Of a stretch of DNA of 64,000 bases, positions 23,883 to 36,257 are shown in pieces. Every line of letters begins with the position of its first letter. Position 1 is the first letter of the stretch. The notes under the pieces are model-generated. The model was given only the letters and a program-made list of their open reading frames with translations. It did not search any database and was not told the origin of the DNA. Source of the DNA: Linnemannia hyalina (lineage: Eukaryota; Mortierellomycota; Mortierellomycetes; Mortierellales; Mortierellaceae). The position numbers were made by a program, and so were the translations under genes. The stretch covers positions 2,542,001 to 2,606,000 of the forward strand of contig JAHRHY010000003.1 of assembly GCA_019671135.1 (NCBI GenBank). Direction: 5' to 3'.

Positions 23883-26800
23883 ATGACAATCTACTACTCA
23901 GACGCAGATACGGCGAACCCTCACATCCGACGATCCCAGCCTTCTTCCGCTCACAAAAAACCAAGAAGGCGCGGAAAAGGCACCAAGGATCGTCACTCTC
24001 GCCATCCCATGAGCAGTCACCACCACCACAGCAATCACAAGCACCCAAAGAAGAAGCACCACTTCAAGATCCAACAACGACAACGTAAGCATCAACAAAA
24101 ACAACAACAGCAACAACAACAACAACAGGGTCAAGGGCAGAGAGTTCTTGCTCAGAACCCCTTTGAATTAAAGTCCTTCAACCCCAAAAATTTCGATCCA
24201 AAGACATTCGATCCCAAATCCATCGATCTCACGTCGCTCGACCTGCCCAACATCGACATGAAGAACTTTGACATACAGTCGCTCGATGTCAACAAGATTG
24301 GTGAGAAGCTGACAGGTACCCTGGTCAAGTCCTCCCTTCCTGCTGGATTGAAGTTCCCCAAGGAGCTGACGCTGGAGCAGTTGCAGAGTATCATCGAAAG
24401 GTTTCATTGGAACGAGACGAGGACGGATGTGAGGGCGCCGTTGCCAATGGACTTTGAGCCCGATAAGAGTATCTTTACTTTCTTGTATTCCATAAATCAC
24501 TTCAAGGATCCAACGGTAATTACCTTTTTATTTTATTTTCCTGTTTGTAGTACAAGGGAATAGGACCATGTCCATACTTGCATGATTACATATGGCAGGA
24601 ACCGGCACGCATTGAATATGCACTCATGGTACTCTCATGTCGTTTCTATGTAACCTATAGGTCGACTTGCCTGGATGCCCTGTTGCAGGAACACCTCTTC
24701 GCAGCGATGACTCTGCCTCAGGACTTGTCTGGACGTGTGAAGCGGGGTAAGTCAGTCCATGTCATAGGCACGCAGTTACTAGTCATGTATTTTGCTCTTG
24801 TACTCTTGGTTCCTAACATCCGGCATCACTCCCCTTTTAACTGGTGCTTAGACACTTCTGTGCGGCTCCCAACGTTTCGGTTCCCTGTCTGCCAGGATTC
24901 TACTGTCCCGCAAACACGGCTCAGCCAACACTCTGTTGCAAGGGATACCTCTGCAGTCCAGACACCAAGACCATCGAGGTCTGCCCCGCCAGCTACTTTT
25001 GCCCCGCTGCCTCCACCCGCGCCGTAAGTCCTGCCCAGCTCTTGATCCTATTGTAGCCCATCTTGTTTTTTACCGCCTTCTCATTCTAATAACCTTCATT
25101 TTACTTATCTCTGATTAACAAATATAAATAGCTCCCGTGCAACTTTTTGGCGTTTTGCCCTCGTGGTACGTCAGCCGTCGAAAAATACGGTCTCGGCGCC
25201 GTCCTGTTTGCATTCGCATTGATAACCATGGCAGTTTTCTCCATCAAGAAGCGAATCTTCCGCGCCCAACGCCTCCGATATCGACAGCGACTCCGCGAGC
25301 TGGGCGACAACAGCGATGATCTGGAGGATGAAAAGCGTCAAAAGAGGGAGGCAGCCCAACTGGCACAGTCCATCATCATCGAGGATCAGAAACGACTCAT
25401 GTCAGGATCTCAAATCGCCAGTCACGGAGCCGCCCCAGGTGGTGGTGGGGGATTGGACTTTGCAGCGAGTCATCGTAGTCTGGCGTTGGCGGCTGCTGCA
25501 GCTGGGAATATGAATGTTAGTACGGTGAGTCTTCCCAAGGCTGAGAGGTCGTTTGATATTCGGTTTGAGAAGTTGGGGCTTACTCTCCCTACCGGAGTTG
25601 ACATCATCAAGGTATGTGGATTCGTGTTACTGATGCTATTCTTGTCACTGCAAAACAGTACGGAGCGTATACTGACATACTTTCCTTTCTTGCACCTTGC
25701 GATTGTGTAGAACATTAGCGGCAGACTGATTACAGGAAGGACGTGCGCTGTGATGGGACCCTCGGGTGCGGGAAAGACCACGTTCTTGTCAATCCTCGCC
25801 GGTAAGGTGGCCAAGACAGATGGAAGCATCAAAGTCAACGGCAAGGAACAGACATTGAGTCTTTGGAAGAAGCTGATTGGATTCGTCCCCCAGGAAGATG
25901 TGATGCTCTCCGACCTCTCGGTTCGCGAAATTCTCATGGTATGTGTACAAAGAGAGAAGTACACACTTCGGTCGAGGGGTTCTACAATGCGTGAAGTAGG
26001 TAGTTTACTGACACTCTTTTCCGTTTCACTTTTGTTCTTGATCCAGCACTCGGCGAGAATGCGTCAGGCGGTACACATGAGCCACAATGAGAAGCGTCTC
26101 AAGGTGTTGGAAGTCATCCAGTTCCTGGGTCTCGGTCATATCATGGACAACCCCATCGGAGATGTCGAGACTCGTGGTGTGTCTGGTGGTGAGCGCAAGC
26201 GTGTCAACATTGGTATGGAGCTCGTCGCATCCCCCTCGATCCTGTTCTTGGACGAACCGACATCCGGTCTGGACTCTGCTACATCGCTTGAGGTCTGCAA
26301 GCTGTTGAAGCAGATTGCTCAGGAGCAGTTCCTGACTGTCGCTGCTGTCGTTCACTCACCTTCACCCCATGCCTTCAACCAGTTTGATGATCTCCTCTTG
26401 CTGGGATCTGGAGGTCGGGTCGTCTACTCGGGTCCACGAGGTGAGGCTTCACGCTACTTTGAGAGCATTGGTTACCCTGTCCCTGAGGATGAGAGTCCTG
26501 CCGACTTCTTTATTTCTCTTGCAGCCGGTCGCGTTGACAAGTCTCCGCGTGCTCCCGAATATGAGAGCCAGGAGGATGATGATGCGATGACCTATGGATA
26601 CCAAGATACCATCAAGCCCAAGACCCCTCGTGAGCGTACCCAAGAGCTCTTTGATGAGTGGGAGAACCACTGCCGCAACAAGGCCCTGTCCAAGACACTG
26701 CAGAAGCATGCTATCCGCGAGAGTGACACTATGATTACAGTCCGCCTGTCAAATGATGGATCAAATCAAGGATCCCCTGAGAAGCGCGACACGATGAAGC

Positions 26801-28800
26801 AGGCCCAGTTGTACCCTCTGGACCAGTCCAGCGACGATACCACGGAAAAATCGTTCTACCCAGCCATGTTACCCGAGGAACGAGATTGCCACGTCTCGAC
26901 TATGGCCCTTCACCAACCCTCAAGACCCCAGTCACCAACATTCAGTGTCCCCATCTCCAACCTGGCCGGATCTTCCACCGATACCACGGACCAGGTTGAG
27001 GTGATTAAGAACCAAGGACAAGGATTCTGGACATCCCTCCGCATGTCGTTCATCACAAGCTGGGCAGACTCGGTCTCGTACATCCGCGACGTCTTTGAGG
27101 AGATGGGTCATTGGCTGTGGACCATCAAGTGCAAGTTCACCGGAGAGCAGGATCCCGTCCGTGAGACGCCTTCCTTTGGCAGCGTCTTCATTCTCTGGTA
27201 CGCCATTTTTATTTCATTTTTTGGTTATTTATGCATGTAGTCTCTGTCAGTTGTGGGCTTTAACATTCTCTAACTGCAATATTGAAATCGGTGAATGCCT
27301 TAGCTTCAAACGCGCGTGTCTTCAGAACTATCGATCGCAGATGGGATTCTTGTCTGACCAGTCTCTTCATCTGGCCTGCGGACTCTGTGTCTCCTTTGCC
27401 TCCAAGGACATGATGTATACCCGTACGTCCCAAGACCACAGCCTTTGAATCGCCTCTTCGCAGCATGCTGTTTTTGTCACCCCTCATTAATACTCTCTTC
27501 ACCTTTTTATTTTATTGTTACCAGCCCGTCAGCCGGCTGAAATCTGCGCGATGGCCCCTCCAGCAATCCAGTTGTCCTGTGCCACACCACTGGATGATAT
27601 CCGTTACGTCGGCATGTTCATGTCCCTCGGTGTCTATTTCGCGGGTATCAGCGTTGGTGCCTCCACCTTTGGTGATGAGAAAGGTACACCTCTCCCTCTC
27701 TCTTCGTTCTACTCTCTTCAATTGTTCCTTTTTGTTCAAACAACAATGGCAAAAGGCAAAAGGGCTGACCATTTCGTTATTTGTAACTGCTAATGTAGCT
27801 GTGTATTGGCGCGATACCTCGGCCGGCATGCCGACTCTCCCTTACTACCTGGCCAAGTTCCTGGCAGATGTACCACGCATGATTGTCGCAGGTAAATAGC
27901 AAGATCGTCTAGTGGTTAGGCTGTTCGCTGTTTGTTCTGTTTTGTTCTGTGTTTGTCGTCATACCTGTTGAAGGAAATGAACGAGCGAACGTCCATTGTG
28001 GTGATGAATTCTAATCACGTACTTGTGGTGGCCAAATCCACATCTCTCTCCCTTCCTCTCTGCCTACCTTCCTTCTCCCTAAAAAAATTAGCATGCATGT
28101 ACACGGGAGCATTCATATTTTTTTTTGCATACCGACAACAACTCAGCTCCCTTTTCTTAGTCATCCTCCTCCTCTACATCAACGCTTTCTCGCTCGGATA
28201 CTTTGTCTCGGCAGTCGTCAACAGATCGATGTTTGGACTCGCGGGAACGGGTATGTCGCTGGCCTGGGCGCTGGTCTTGAGTGGAACGGCACCTCATCTG
28301 TACAAGGTCATGACCAGCGGTGGGTATGCGACTGTTCGGTGGGTTTGGGATATTAGTGCCCCTCGATGGGGTGTTGAGGCTTTCTATCTGAAGGAGATGG
28401 ATTCGAGGATGTAAGTTTTTTTTTTTGTTTTGTTTGTTGTGGTTGTAGTTGTGGTTGACTATGTTCAATGTCGATGATCGCGTGTGAACTTTGTGGTAAC
28501 TTACTTTATGTCATCATCCTTTGCTTTTTGTGTTGTGCGTATATGGATAGTTATAACGAGATTAATCATAACGTGCTGGGGGACATGTACGCGTTCGAGC
28601 ACTACGAGGGTGCTATCATGTCGATGATCTACATTGGCCTTGTAAGTGATTGTCAGGAGACTGATTTCTGACTGACGGAAATACCCTGTTACTGTATTTT
28701 AACTCACAAGTACCTGTTTGCCTCTTGTTCGGTTCGCTAGGGTTGGAACGTGTTGACGTTTACGTTGATGAAGCTCCTCAACCGCCACAAGGTCAAGTAA
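23883..28800 (+). CDS. ABCG-type half transporter with Cys-rich ectodomain
   Basis: ATP-driven membrane exporter, closest in layout to the plant ABCG24/28 group. Thirteen exons: 23883-24515, 24551-24628, 24661-24746, 24852-25023, 25132-25611, 25711-25938, 26047-27197, 27304-27422, 27525-27683, 27799-27891, 28092-28410, 28551-28641, 28741-28800; 1222 residues. The N-terminus is His/Lys/Gln-rich, then has a ten-unit five-residue repeat (residues 94-143). A Cys-rich segment (about 215-340; GFYCPANTAQ, ASYFCPA) precedes one membrane helix (YGLGAVLFAFALITMAVF). The nucleotide-binding domain has Walker A GPSGAGKTT at 499, signature VSGGERKR at 604 and Walker B ILFLDEPTSGLD at 624. A long disordered linker leads to the C-terminal membrane domain (LHLACGLCVSF, FAGISVGASTFGDEK, ISAPRWGVEAFY). 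No signal peptide is visible, although the Cys-rich part should be extracytoplasmic, so an unseen 5' exon is possible. Substrate unknown. Confidence 0.88.
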
Positions 28801-29644
28801 AAAAAGAAGACGCGAGAGAAGAACTCATAGTCTTTTTGGGGTGTGATGCAACATACAAATGAATATTACATCGATATTTTTTAAAAAAAACAAGGCGGCA
28901 TTGATCTGATTGGAAGAACATGAAAATGGGGGATGTTTCTATCTGGCTGTTGAGAGTGTGGTTTGGCTGTTGAGAGCCTTCGTTTTACTTTACTCTTCGA
29001 TTTTTTAGTTTACTGTACATGGAAGGAATGAATGAACGAATGAATGACTGAATGAATTGAGGAGCCCAGGGCCACTAACTGTACTCTTAAGGCTGACTCG
29101 CGCTCGTTGTTTTGACATTACCGCTCCATTCTTTTCTCCATATTTAATGTTCTTTTTCTCTTCCCTTTTCTTTCTTTTCTTCTTCATCTTCTCCCTCTTC
29201 TTCTTCCCTTTGACTTCTTGAGCACAACGATCCGCTTTCTCTTGTCCCTTTTCTGCCCCTCCACTCTAAATCCCCGCTTTGCTTTATTTTTCATCTTCAT
29301 CAAACCCTTTTTGCGTACCATCCTCCATCCTCGTCCTCATACCCCGTCCCATTTGACATCCCAGCGTTACATTTTTGTCCTCTCCTTCGTTCTCTTCACA
29401 ACAAGTCCCTTTCTCGTGCCAAGTTACACGAATCCAAAAAAGAGGGTTAAATGTACAGACGTGAACGATAGTAGGGATCCCTTTTTTCACAGCTTTGTCT
29501 CTCTATTATTTTCACTCTTGTCTCTCACTCACGTTCTTTCATTGCCCTTTGTTCCTTCACTCATACACACACACACACTCCCTCTTTCTCTCTCTCTCTC
29601 CCTACACACACGCCCATAACAATCACAAAGCAACACAATTCACG
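28801..29644. other. Intergenic, pyrimidine-rich leader of acidic gene 1
   Basis: 3' flank of the transporter, a short GAATGA repeat near 29027-29060, then from 29140 a CT-rich plus-strand tract with CA repeat at 29565-29580 leading to the start codon of the first acidic-protein gene. Open frames here are compositional. Confidence 0.5.
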
Positions 29645-30022
29645 ATGGCACAGGAGCAAGAATATCCAACTCAACTCTTTAACAATAATTTCTACAGCGC
29701 CTACAACCCCGACAATGACGACGCGGATATGTCTTCCTCTACCATAAGCTTCGGCGAACCAGACCTCGACGAGATTTCCATTCAGATCGCTTTGACGGCT
29801 TCCCATCTAAATAACGGCCATCTTGCATTGGATAGCGACATTCAAGATGATGGCCATGATGATTACGACTTTGTTCACGACTACGAAGATGTGTACATGC
29901 CCGACATCGTTGAGTCCTTCGACGAGCCAGATCAGGACGGCGTCGCATGGCAGGTTGACCTCTTGGCCATGAACGGTGCACCGAACGAGATCATTAGCGA
30001 CAACAATGGTCAGCCCCATTGA
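29645..30022 (+). CDS. Small acidic protein, paralogue 1 (unrecognised family)
   Basis: Not a family I recognise. 125 residues, strongly acidic, no signal peptide or membrane segment. It carries two copies of one motif: F-G-E-P-D-L-D-E-I-S-I-Q-I-A-L at residues 36-50 and F-D-E-P-D-Q-D-G-V-A-W-Q-V-D-L at 92-106, the second preceded by YMPDIVES. Related genes lie at 34285-34605 and 40431-40781. Paralogues 1 and 2 share MA-x-EQE at the N-terminus and MSSS-x-ISFGEPD; several codon differences in that block are silent third-position changes, which suggests selection on the protein. A likely intron (30045-30165; ATG/GTAATT donor, CCGTAG acceptor) begins 22 nt after the stop codon and so falls in the 3' untranslated region. 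Function unknown; the repeats could be short protein-binding motifs. Confidence 0.7.
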   Translation: MAQEQEYPTQLFNNNFYSAYNPDNDDADMSSSTISFGEPDLDEISIQIALTASHLNNGHLALDSDIQDDGHDDYDFVHDYEDVYMPDIVESFDEPDQDGVAWQVDLLAMNGAPNEIISDNNGQPH

Positions 30023-32940
30023 ATACGGGTTGTGCCTGTGTATGGTAATTCAGAGTTGTGACCCTCTCTTTCTCAACTGAATGATCATGTCTAACATGTG
30101 TTACCCTACTAAGGATTATGCTAATCCCTATTTTTTTGCAATCCTTTGCTTCCTCGCCTCCGTAGCATCTGTGAGACAAACCCCACCAGACACGACGCTG
30201 GAAACAAACATGAACGAAATACAACACATTAGAAAAACATAACAAAAGACAAGGAACACAAAAAGGGAATAAAAAAACGCAGAGCCCTGATGCTTTATAC
30301 ACCTTCACTTGTTTGTTGTTGAAAGTGATGACTGATCAGCCATTACATTGCTGTTGCTGCCGATCCCGCTGGTTCTGCTGGTCCTGCTGGTTCTGCTTAT
30401 AGATGTGAAAAGGGAAAAATTTGTGCTCCCTCTCTTTCACTTTTTCTTTTCAACAATGTTTTTCTGCGGTTCGTCCAACAAGAGGAGGTAAAAGACGGAG
30501 GAGCTCACACTTGGGAGAGGGCATGTGTGCAAAAGAATTTCGAAAAGGGTATTGAGAGTAGGAGAAGATTTTTTGTTTGATGGAAGATGGTTGTGTGTGC
30601 ATTCAGGACAGGTGCTGTAGACAACGAAGCGGACTACAGTGCATCACATAGGGCTGAGAGACCTGAGGAGTTGAAGTCAGCTCCGAAAAGCCATCACAAA
30701 AGCGCAAAAAATAGCGTGAATACGTGTACTTGTTGCTTGTCGTTGCCCTCTTGCTCTGTTTTGTTTGGTTGTTTTGGCATTGTATTGCATTGCACCCACC
30801 ATCACTCGCTTTTCACTGGATGGTTCTTGAGAATGCCCAACTTTCATGATTTGCAGGTAGCATGAGGCTATGCGGCAGTGGATTAACACTCCAAAGAGTA
30901 TAATTCGCCTTTGCTTCCTTCTCCAACCTTCCTCCCCCTTGCCCATCCTTATCAGCTCTTACCTTTCGCCACCCACCCTAATCCTCTTTGTTGTTTGTTG
31001 TTGTTTTTTAGAGTGATCACTGCTTGTTCTATTTCCTCTCCAATATTGTTTTTTGTTTCAGATGTATTTACTTCCCGCCATTTTTTAACCCCCTTGCTGC
31101 CATCTTTCTACCATCCCTTCATTATGCCTTTGTCTTTTTTCCCGCCAATTTTATTTTCATGCCTCAACCTTTTCTTCGCATGTATTCAATGGGGTCGTTC
31201 CAGATCTGAAGGGCAGACCAAAAACGCCTGCACAGTCCGGATTCCAGAGAGCCATTTGTGCTGCACATCTTTTAAAACGTATACCCGTCCATCTAGCGAC
31301 CCTGGATCGCTGTGGAGCAGCAAGTCATGTCTCGTTTTTCCGTATTAGTAAACTAGGCCTACATCAAAAACTAAAGCTCGACTTCTTCATAGACGACCTG
31401 ACGGATGCCACCCACTAATACATAAGCACTGCGCTTAGTTTGACTGCTACAACAGTACAAAGCAGAAGTTGCTGGATGTGTACACATGTTGCGTTTTAAG
31501 AAGTGTACTGAGTTTATAGAGCGATGCGGGTCCGCGCTCTGGTTCCCAGCTCTATCGCGGACCATGGGAGCTTTGTGTGATGATGATCCCTGGAACAGCT
31601 TGCCGTTGCTGTCTGTTGTTTCGATTGTTGCAGCAGCGACAAGCCACCAAGCTGTCCAAAGTGCAGTCTGAGTCCATCAGACCGAGAACAACCTCCCTTC
31701 TCTTTGGCACTCTCCACCACCCAAGCAAAGTAAGCTACTCGCTTCATCTCTTAGGCTTGTTTCTTCTATGCCTTTGTCCGCCATATGGTCTTTCTCCGTC
31801 TCTCATCCACCCACACTGCTTATTTCGGTAACTTCCCTTTACTTAAAATGTTCAGACGTAAAAGAACCGCTAGACGTTTTAGGGTGAAGAAGTGAGGGAG
31901 GTTGAAGAAGAGGCGAGTGTCCTTAAGGCACGACAAAACCCTTAAGAATCGCACTAACTGTGTGTGAACTGTGAAGACCTGGTCGGGACATAGGGGATTT
32001 CAGAAGAGGCTGTGACTGTAATTTCGGTAGCAAAAAAGGGTACAGTCACTTTACCTCCACCTCGCACTCCCATGACGCAATAACCTTCTTACAAAACAAA
32101 CTCTTGCCCCACTGTTGCTTCCCCTTGCCTTGCTCTTGCCGCCCTCCTGCTGTCCTTCTGTAGCCCCTCTCCAACATCTCCTCTTCCAAGAATGGCAAAT
32201 TTTACTGTTGAGGAAAAGATGGACGTGTTGCTCGACCTGTGATGACCTCCTGGTGAGTTGAATCATTCGTGTATGCTTTGGTGTTCTTCACTTTGCTCTT
32301 TTGCTAACCTTGACACGCCTTGTCGGCCAGTACAGTACTTAGACGTTGATCTACAATGGTCTGAGTCCATGAGGATGAATTGGGAGGGAGAGAGGGAGAC
32401 GGCATATATGAAATCCTGAAGGGTTTGGAGTGCTAATAGTAAGTAGACCCCGTGGTGTTGATGGCGCTGCTTAATCCATCGAAAGTGTTGACTGTGTACC
32501 TCGATTCGCGCTAAACGCGTATCAGTCTCAGCCGTCATCTCGAATATCCTTTCAACAATCACTCTGCGCCCGTTCCTCACAGTAAAACGCATTCGAGTGG
32601 TTCTCGACAACCACGCGACGCAGAGACCTCTTTCGAGCTCTAGTCAATAGAGCTATTGTTTGACTGTCTTTGCTATAGCAGAGGGAAGGCGGTCGTGGTT
32701 GTAAAGATGTGGATGATAACTGAGCGAACATTTTGTTCATATTGCTTTGACCCATGCATTTAGAGAGTAGCCAATCGCGTCCAGTTACTCTGTTCCAATT
32801 GATCATCATTTGCTCCCTTTCCCCCTTTCCCCCTTTCCTAACCCCTTTGCATTTGCCTCTTTTACATTCTTGTCTCGGTGTTACTCCTTTCTTCTCATTT
32901 CTTTTCCGTCCCATCCTCTCTCGTCGAGAATACAACTGTA

Positions 32941-33058
32941 AGCAACACAGGACTGGTCAAGGGCACACTCGACACAACACCGCCCTCTCGTCTTCATCCT
33001 CCCTCGACGTATCGCCATCGAGCCCACCATGCCTCGCGAGTCACAAGCAATCACCATG
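32941..33058 (+). repeat. Diverged duplicated leader block, copy 1
   Basis: Related to 42775-42923. Shared pieces include a (C)ACTCGACACAACAC core, CTCGTCTTC/CTCGTCTCCC, CCTCGAC..ATCGCCA, GCCCACC, and a CACC-ATG-GACAA ending in a start-like codon (33056 here). The following frame closes after a few codons (MDKNECG). It looks like the 5' leader and first codons of a duplicated gene whose body is not recognisable. Confidence 0.5.
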
Positions 33059-33714
33059 GACAAGAATGAGTGCGGCTAAATAAACAATGACTTTCCTTCC
33101 CGTTGCTCTTGTCCCTAGGCTAGAAAAAACGAAATGAAAGCATAGGATAGAAAAGAAGGTATGGGTGGGGATAATATTACCTTGTTCTAGCTCAATTGAA
33201 AGGGCAAAAGAACCTTTTTCAGCTTTGAGGAGAAGAGCAAAAAAAGAGGAGGAAGTTGCAGCGACCCTCTGGTTTGAGTTGGAGAATTTGTCCATAAACC
33301 CTACCATTAATAAGCTAACCTCAGGAATGCAACATAGCTCCCTTTTTTTCATTTCCGGAGCCTAACTCCATTGTCAATCTTCCCGTCTTACTCCTCCTTC
33401 TCAATAGTGTTTTTTTCCCGCTTCACATACACATCCATGCATGCGCATTTGATGTTGTCGTACCTTTTATTATTCCACATCTCCACGAAACTACATTCGT
33501 CAGTGCTCTGTTCACCATTCAATCGCCAACAACTCAATTCAATCGCCAACTATTCAATATAATACAATTCCATACATTCTACTATTCAACAGCAACCAAC
33601 AATTTAATACAACTCCATAATCCACTATTAACAATGAGCCAACCGACAGTTATAGTAAAACGTCCTTCTCAGATTTTCGGCTTCTCTTTTTCTCTTCCCT
33701 CGAACATAAAAGGA

Positions 33715-33722
33715 CCCCTCTG
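33715..33722 (+). promoter_or_regulatory. TATA-like element upstream of acidic gene 2
   Basis: CATAAAAG followed by GACCCC and then a ~560-bp pyrimidine-rich tract running to the start of acidic gene 2. Candidate core promoter by position and composition only. Confidence 0.3.
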
Positions 33723-34284
33723 CTCATCCTTCCCTCTATCAATACCATCGACATCTCTCCCCTGACCACCTACCTCTCTCATTTTTCTTTTCCTTACACT
33801 TTCTCATCCTCTCCTTCCTCCCTCTGTGTTTTCACCAACTCTCCAGCTTGTATATCCACATTACACCCTTAATTGCCGCATCATACCCCTCCTCCCTCAA
33901 TCGACATACCATTCTCTTCAAACCCTGCCCATCCTCTCTATTGCTTCCACAACTCGTCCTTTTCTGGATCTTGTCCTTTCTTATTTTTCTTCCTACTTTC
34001 CCCACATCCCCTTTTCCCCCTCTTTTGCTTTCCGTCCATAGCAATTCATACTCCCGTCTCCTTCCTCATCCCCTCACTGAGTTTTTCTTTCTTCAACTCC
34101 CAGCACCGCTATTTCCGCTTTGCATACTCTTCATAGCCACACAATTCGCATATCCTTCCACCACCCTCAAGATCGACTCCCTTTAAACCCTTCGGTTGCT
34201 TCAGTTTACTCTCATTCTCACCCAACACATACACATTCCAAACCCCGTATCCCCTCCTCACACAATCATAAAATATCATTCACG

Positions 34285-34605
34285 ATGGCGCACGAGCAGG
34301 AACATACAGCCCCGCCCTTCGACAACAACGAGGATGATGATTTTAACGAGTGCGACGACGTGGCCATGTCCTCCTCTATTATAAGCTTTGGCGAGCCAGA
34401 CCCTGACGAGATTGCATTCCAGATCGCCCACTTGGCAATTAACCTCGTAATAGACAATGGCGATGAAGATGACTACGAGTACGTCGACAACGTGGACTTG
34501 TACATGCCCGACACGGTCGATGAATATGACGAGCCAGATCTGGATGAGGTTGCTTGTCAAGTTGCCCTCTTGGTCATTAATGGTGATCATGATCAGCCCT
34601 TTTGA
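34285..34605 (+). CDS. Small acidic protein, paralogue 2 (unrecognised family)
   Basis: 106 residues, acidic, cytosolic-looking, clearly homologous to the proteins at 29645 and 40431. The internal duplication is clearest here: F-G-E-P-D-P-D-E-I-A-F-Q-I-A-H from residue 35 and Y-D-E-P-D-L-D-E-V-A-C-Q-V-A-L from 81, the latter after YMPDTVDE. The stretch between the repeats is Asp/Glu/Tyr-rich. The start codon context (ATTCACG-ATGGC) is the same as in paralogue 1. A 110-nt intron is likely at 34627-34736 (ATG/GTAATTC donor, TCATAG acceptor), starting 21 nt after the stop codon, as in paralogue 1. No known domain; function not inferred. Confidence 0.72.
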   Translation: MAHEQEHTAPPFDNNEDDDFNECDDVAMSSSIISFGEPDPDEIAFQIAHLAINLVIDNGDEDDYEYVDNVDLYMPDTVDEYDEPDLDEVACQVALLVINGDHDQPF

Positions 34606-35298
34606 GGATCATTGGGTTTGTAAATGGTAATTCATAGCGTGGGAAGTCTTTTGCTCGTTTCTTATTTCGATCTGTGCTACTATCGAAGTACCACTGACTT
34701 GTCTGTTCATTTCCTATGTTTTTCGATCTCTCATAGGCACAAAGTGTACCCAGCATGACCCCTTACATTGAATAAAAAAAAGGAGGCGTTGACATTCGAA
34801 ACGCCACTGCTTACTAGGTATAGATGAAAAAGAAGACTGATGATCGGTCCATTGACACTTCTAACGGTTGCTGAAAAAAGGGGGTGGTTCTTCGTCGCCC
34901 AGTCTCTACTTCGCCCCTTGCTTAGGCATATACTGCAGGTACCTGTGAGGTTGTAAAGTAGATGGACGGTAAGCAGGACTTGATAGGGAGGGTTGCATGA
35001 CAACACGCCTGGGTATCCGTATCAAACAAAAGTACTGAGAAATGACAAGGGGAAAACACGTGGCGAGAGCCCTGGGAAATGAAAATTGAAAAAACGTGGT
35101 GATTAGGTTCAAAGGAATAAGAAACCTAAGTACAGTACAAAATACAATTGCTTTGCGTTCCTCTTTTCGGGCTCTCTGTCTAATCTGCCCTTTTGCAACA
35201 ACCATGGTTCACTCTTTTACCTATCGCTTTCTCTTTTTTTTCCCTCTCTCCCTCTCTCCCTCTCTCTCTCTCTCTCCCCCTCACTCTCTCTCTCCCCC

Positions 35299-35342
<44 letters not shown>

Positions 35343-36257
35343 GAAGCCCTTACTCTTGCCAATGCTCATAATGTGCTAGAGATAAGAGTCAAACTTATAG
35401 CACTAAAGGCTCACTTGGCAACAAAGAAGTGATAACCCTCCCGCATCTACACTCCTCCCCGTTTACTTCACACCCCATGGCCTTCCAAGACGATGGAGAT
35501 GCCTCATTAATTTTTCATTCCGCGGGGTTCTTTTCACCTTTTTCAGGTTCCTGTTCCCTTTTTTGCCTCTTCTTCTTGTTCATATTCAACGTGGATTGCT
35601 CTTCGTATTACATTCGAACCCGTCTCTTTTCCGCGTGAGTTTCTTGATGATTACCTTTTTTTTTGTTCCCCGATGATCCCTCCTCGCTTTGCGTTTATTT
35701 TTGCGATTAGTGCAAATTATTCACCGTATGACCATATCTTATTTTCTTGGTTGTTTTTGAATCAAAGGTTATCATAGCGGCGCACTTGATGGTGTATGGT
35801 TGTGCGCGTGACCCTGCTTGCTCTCAAGCTTCTTTATTGAATTGTATTTACATTCTTTCATCCCTCGCCTTTTGTTCTTTCTCCCTTCCCCTCCCTTTTT
35901 CTCCCCTTCCTGAAAAAACAGCCTCCAGCCTATGGATCTGAATCGTTTTCATAAGCAATAATAACACAATATTGTCCTAAGCGCATACATATCGCCTTCC
36001 CCTTCTCAATCCCCTGTCGATAGACGGATCAAAAAAAATGCCGAGCAATCGATGCGGAGAGTTGCATAGTAACTAAAAGATGAACAAATCCCTCAAATCA
36101 TATCCGCGAAACATTTCGAAAGCGTGGTTACACCTTTCAGGTCCCCCGCGCATGCTGGTTCATGTTATTCTTTTGTGAAAATGATGTCGTTATCGCAAAG
36201 GTACAACACGGAAAAAAAATTGAGCAAAAAAAAAAAATAGAGGGAGGGGAGGGCGAG
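34606..36257. other. Intergenic: 3' flank of acidic gene 2, CT repeats
   Basis: Starts with the inferred 3' untranslated exon of acidic gene 2 and the shared downstream element near 34780-34885 (AAGGAGGCGTTGA and GACTGAT..CCATT..AACGGTTG). A long interrupted (CT)n block lies at 35237-35339. No other gene seen. Confidence 0.5.
35237..35339. repeat. (CT)n block
   Basis: Long pyrimidine block of CTCTCTC interrupted by CCC and CA units, ending in a pure CT run of about 35 bases. Confidence 0.85.

Larger units (their letters stand above)
30023..34284. other. Accessory intergenic region between acidic genes 1 and 2
   Basis: Contains the inferred 3' untranslated exon of acidic gene 1, followed by a conserved downstream element near 30331-30360. 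It also holds unassigned sequence at 31.2-32.7 kb, a leader-like block at 32941-33058 duplicated at 42775-42923, and the pyrimidine-rich leader of acidic gene 2 from about 33715. Open frames at 31486-31671 and 32263-32610 resemble coding sequence weakly, but I cannot assign them. Confidence 0.4.

Noticed and set aside
29218..29619. 133-codon frame upstream of acidic gene 1
   Set aside because: Starts at a non-ATG codon and is composed of pyrimidine-tract translation with CA and CT repeats.
31486..31671. Frame with PWNSLP resembling the end of some retroelement reverse transcriptases
   Set aside because: The match is only a few residues, and no upstream polymerase motifs are present.
32193..32243. 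Start-like frame MANFTVEEKMDVLLDL
   Set aside because: Closes after 16 codons with TGA and no continuation by splicing was found; too short to support.
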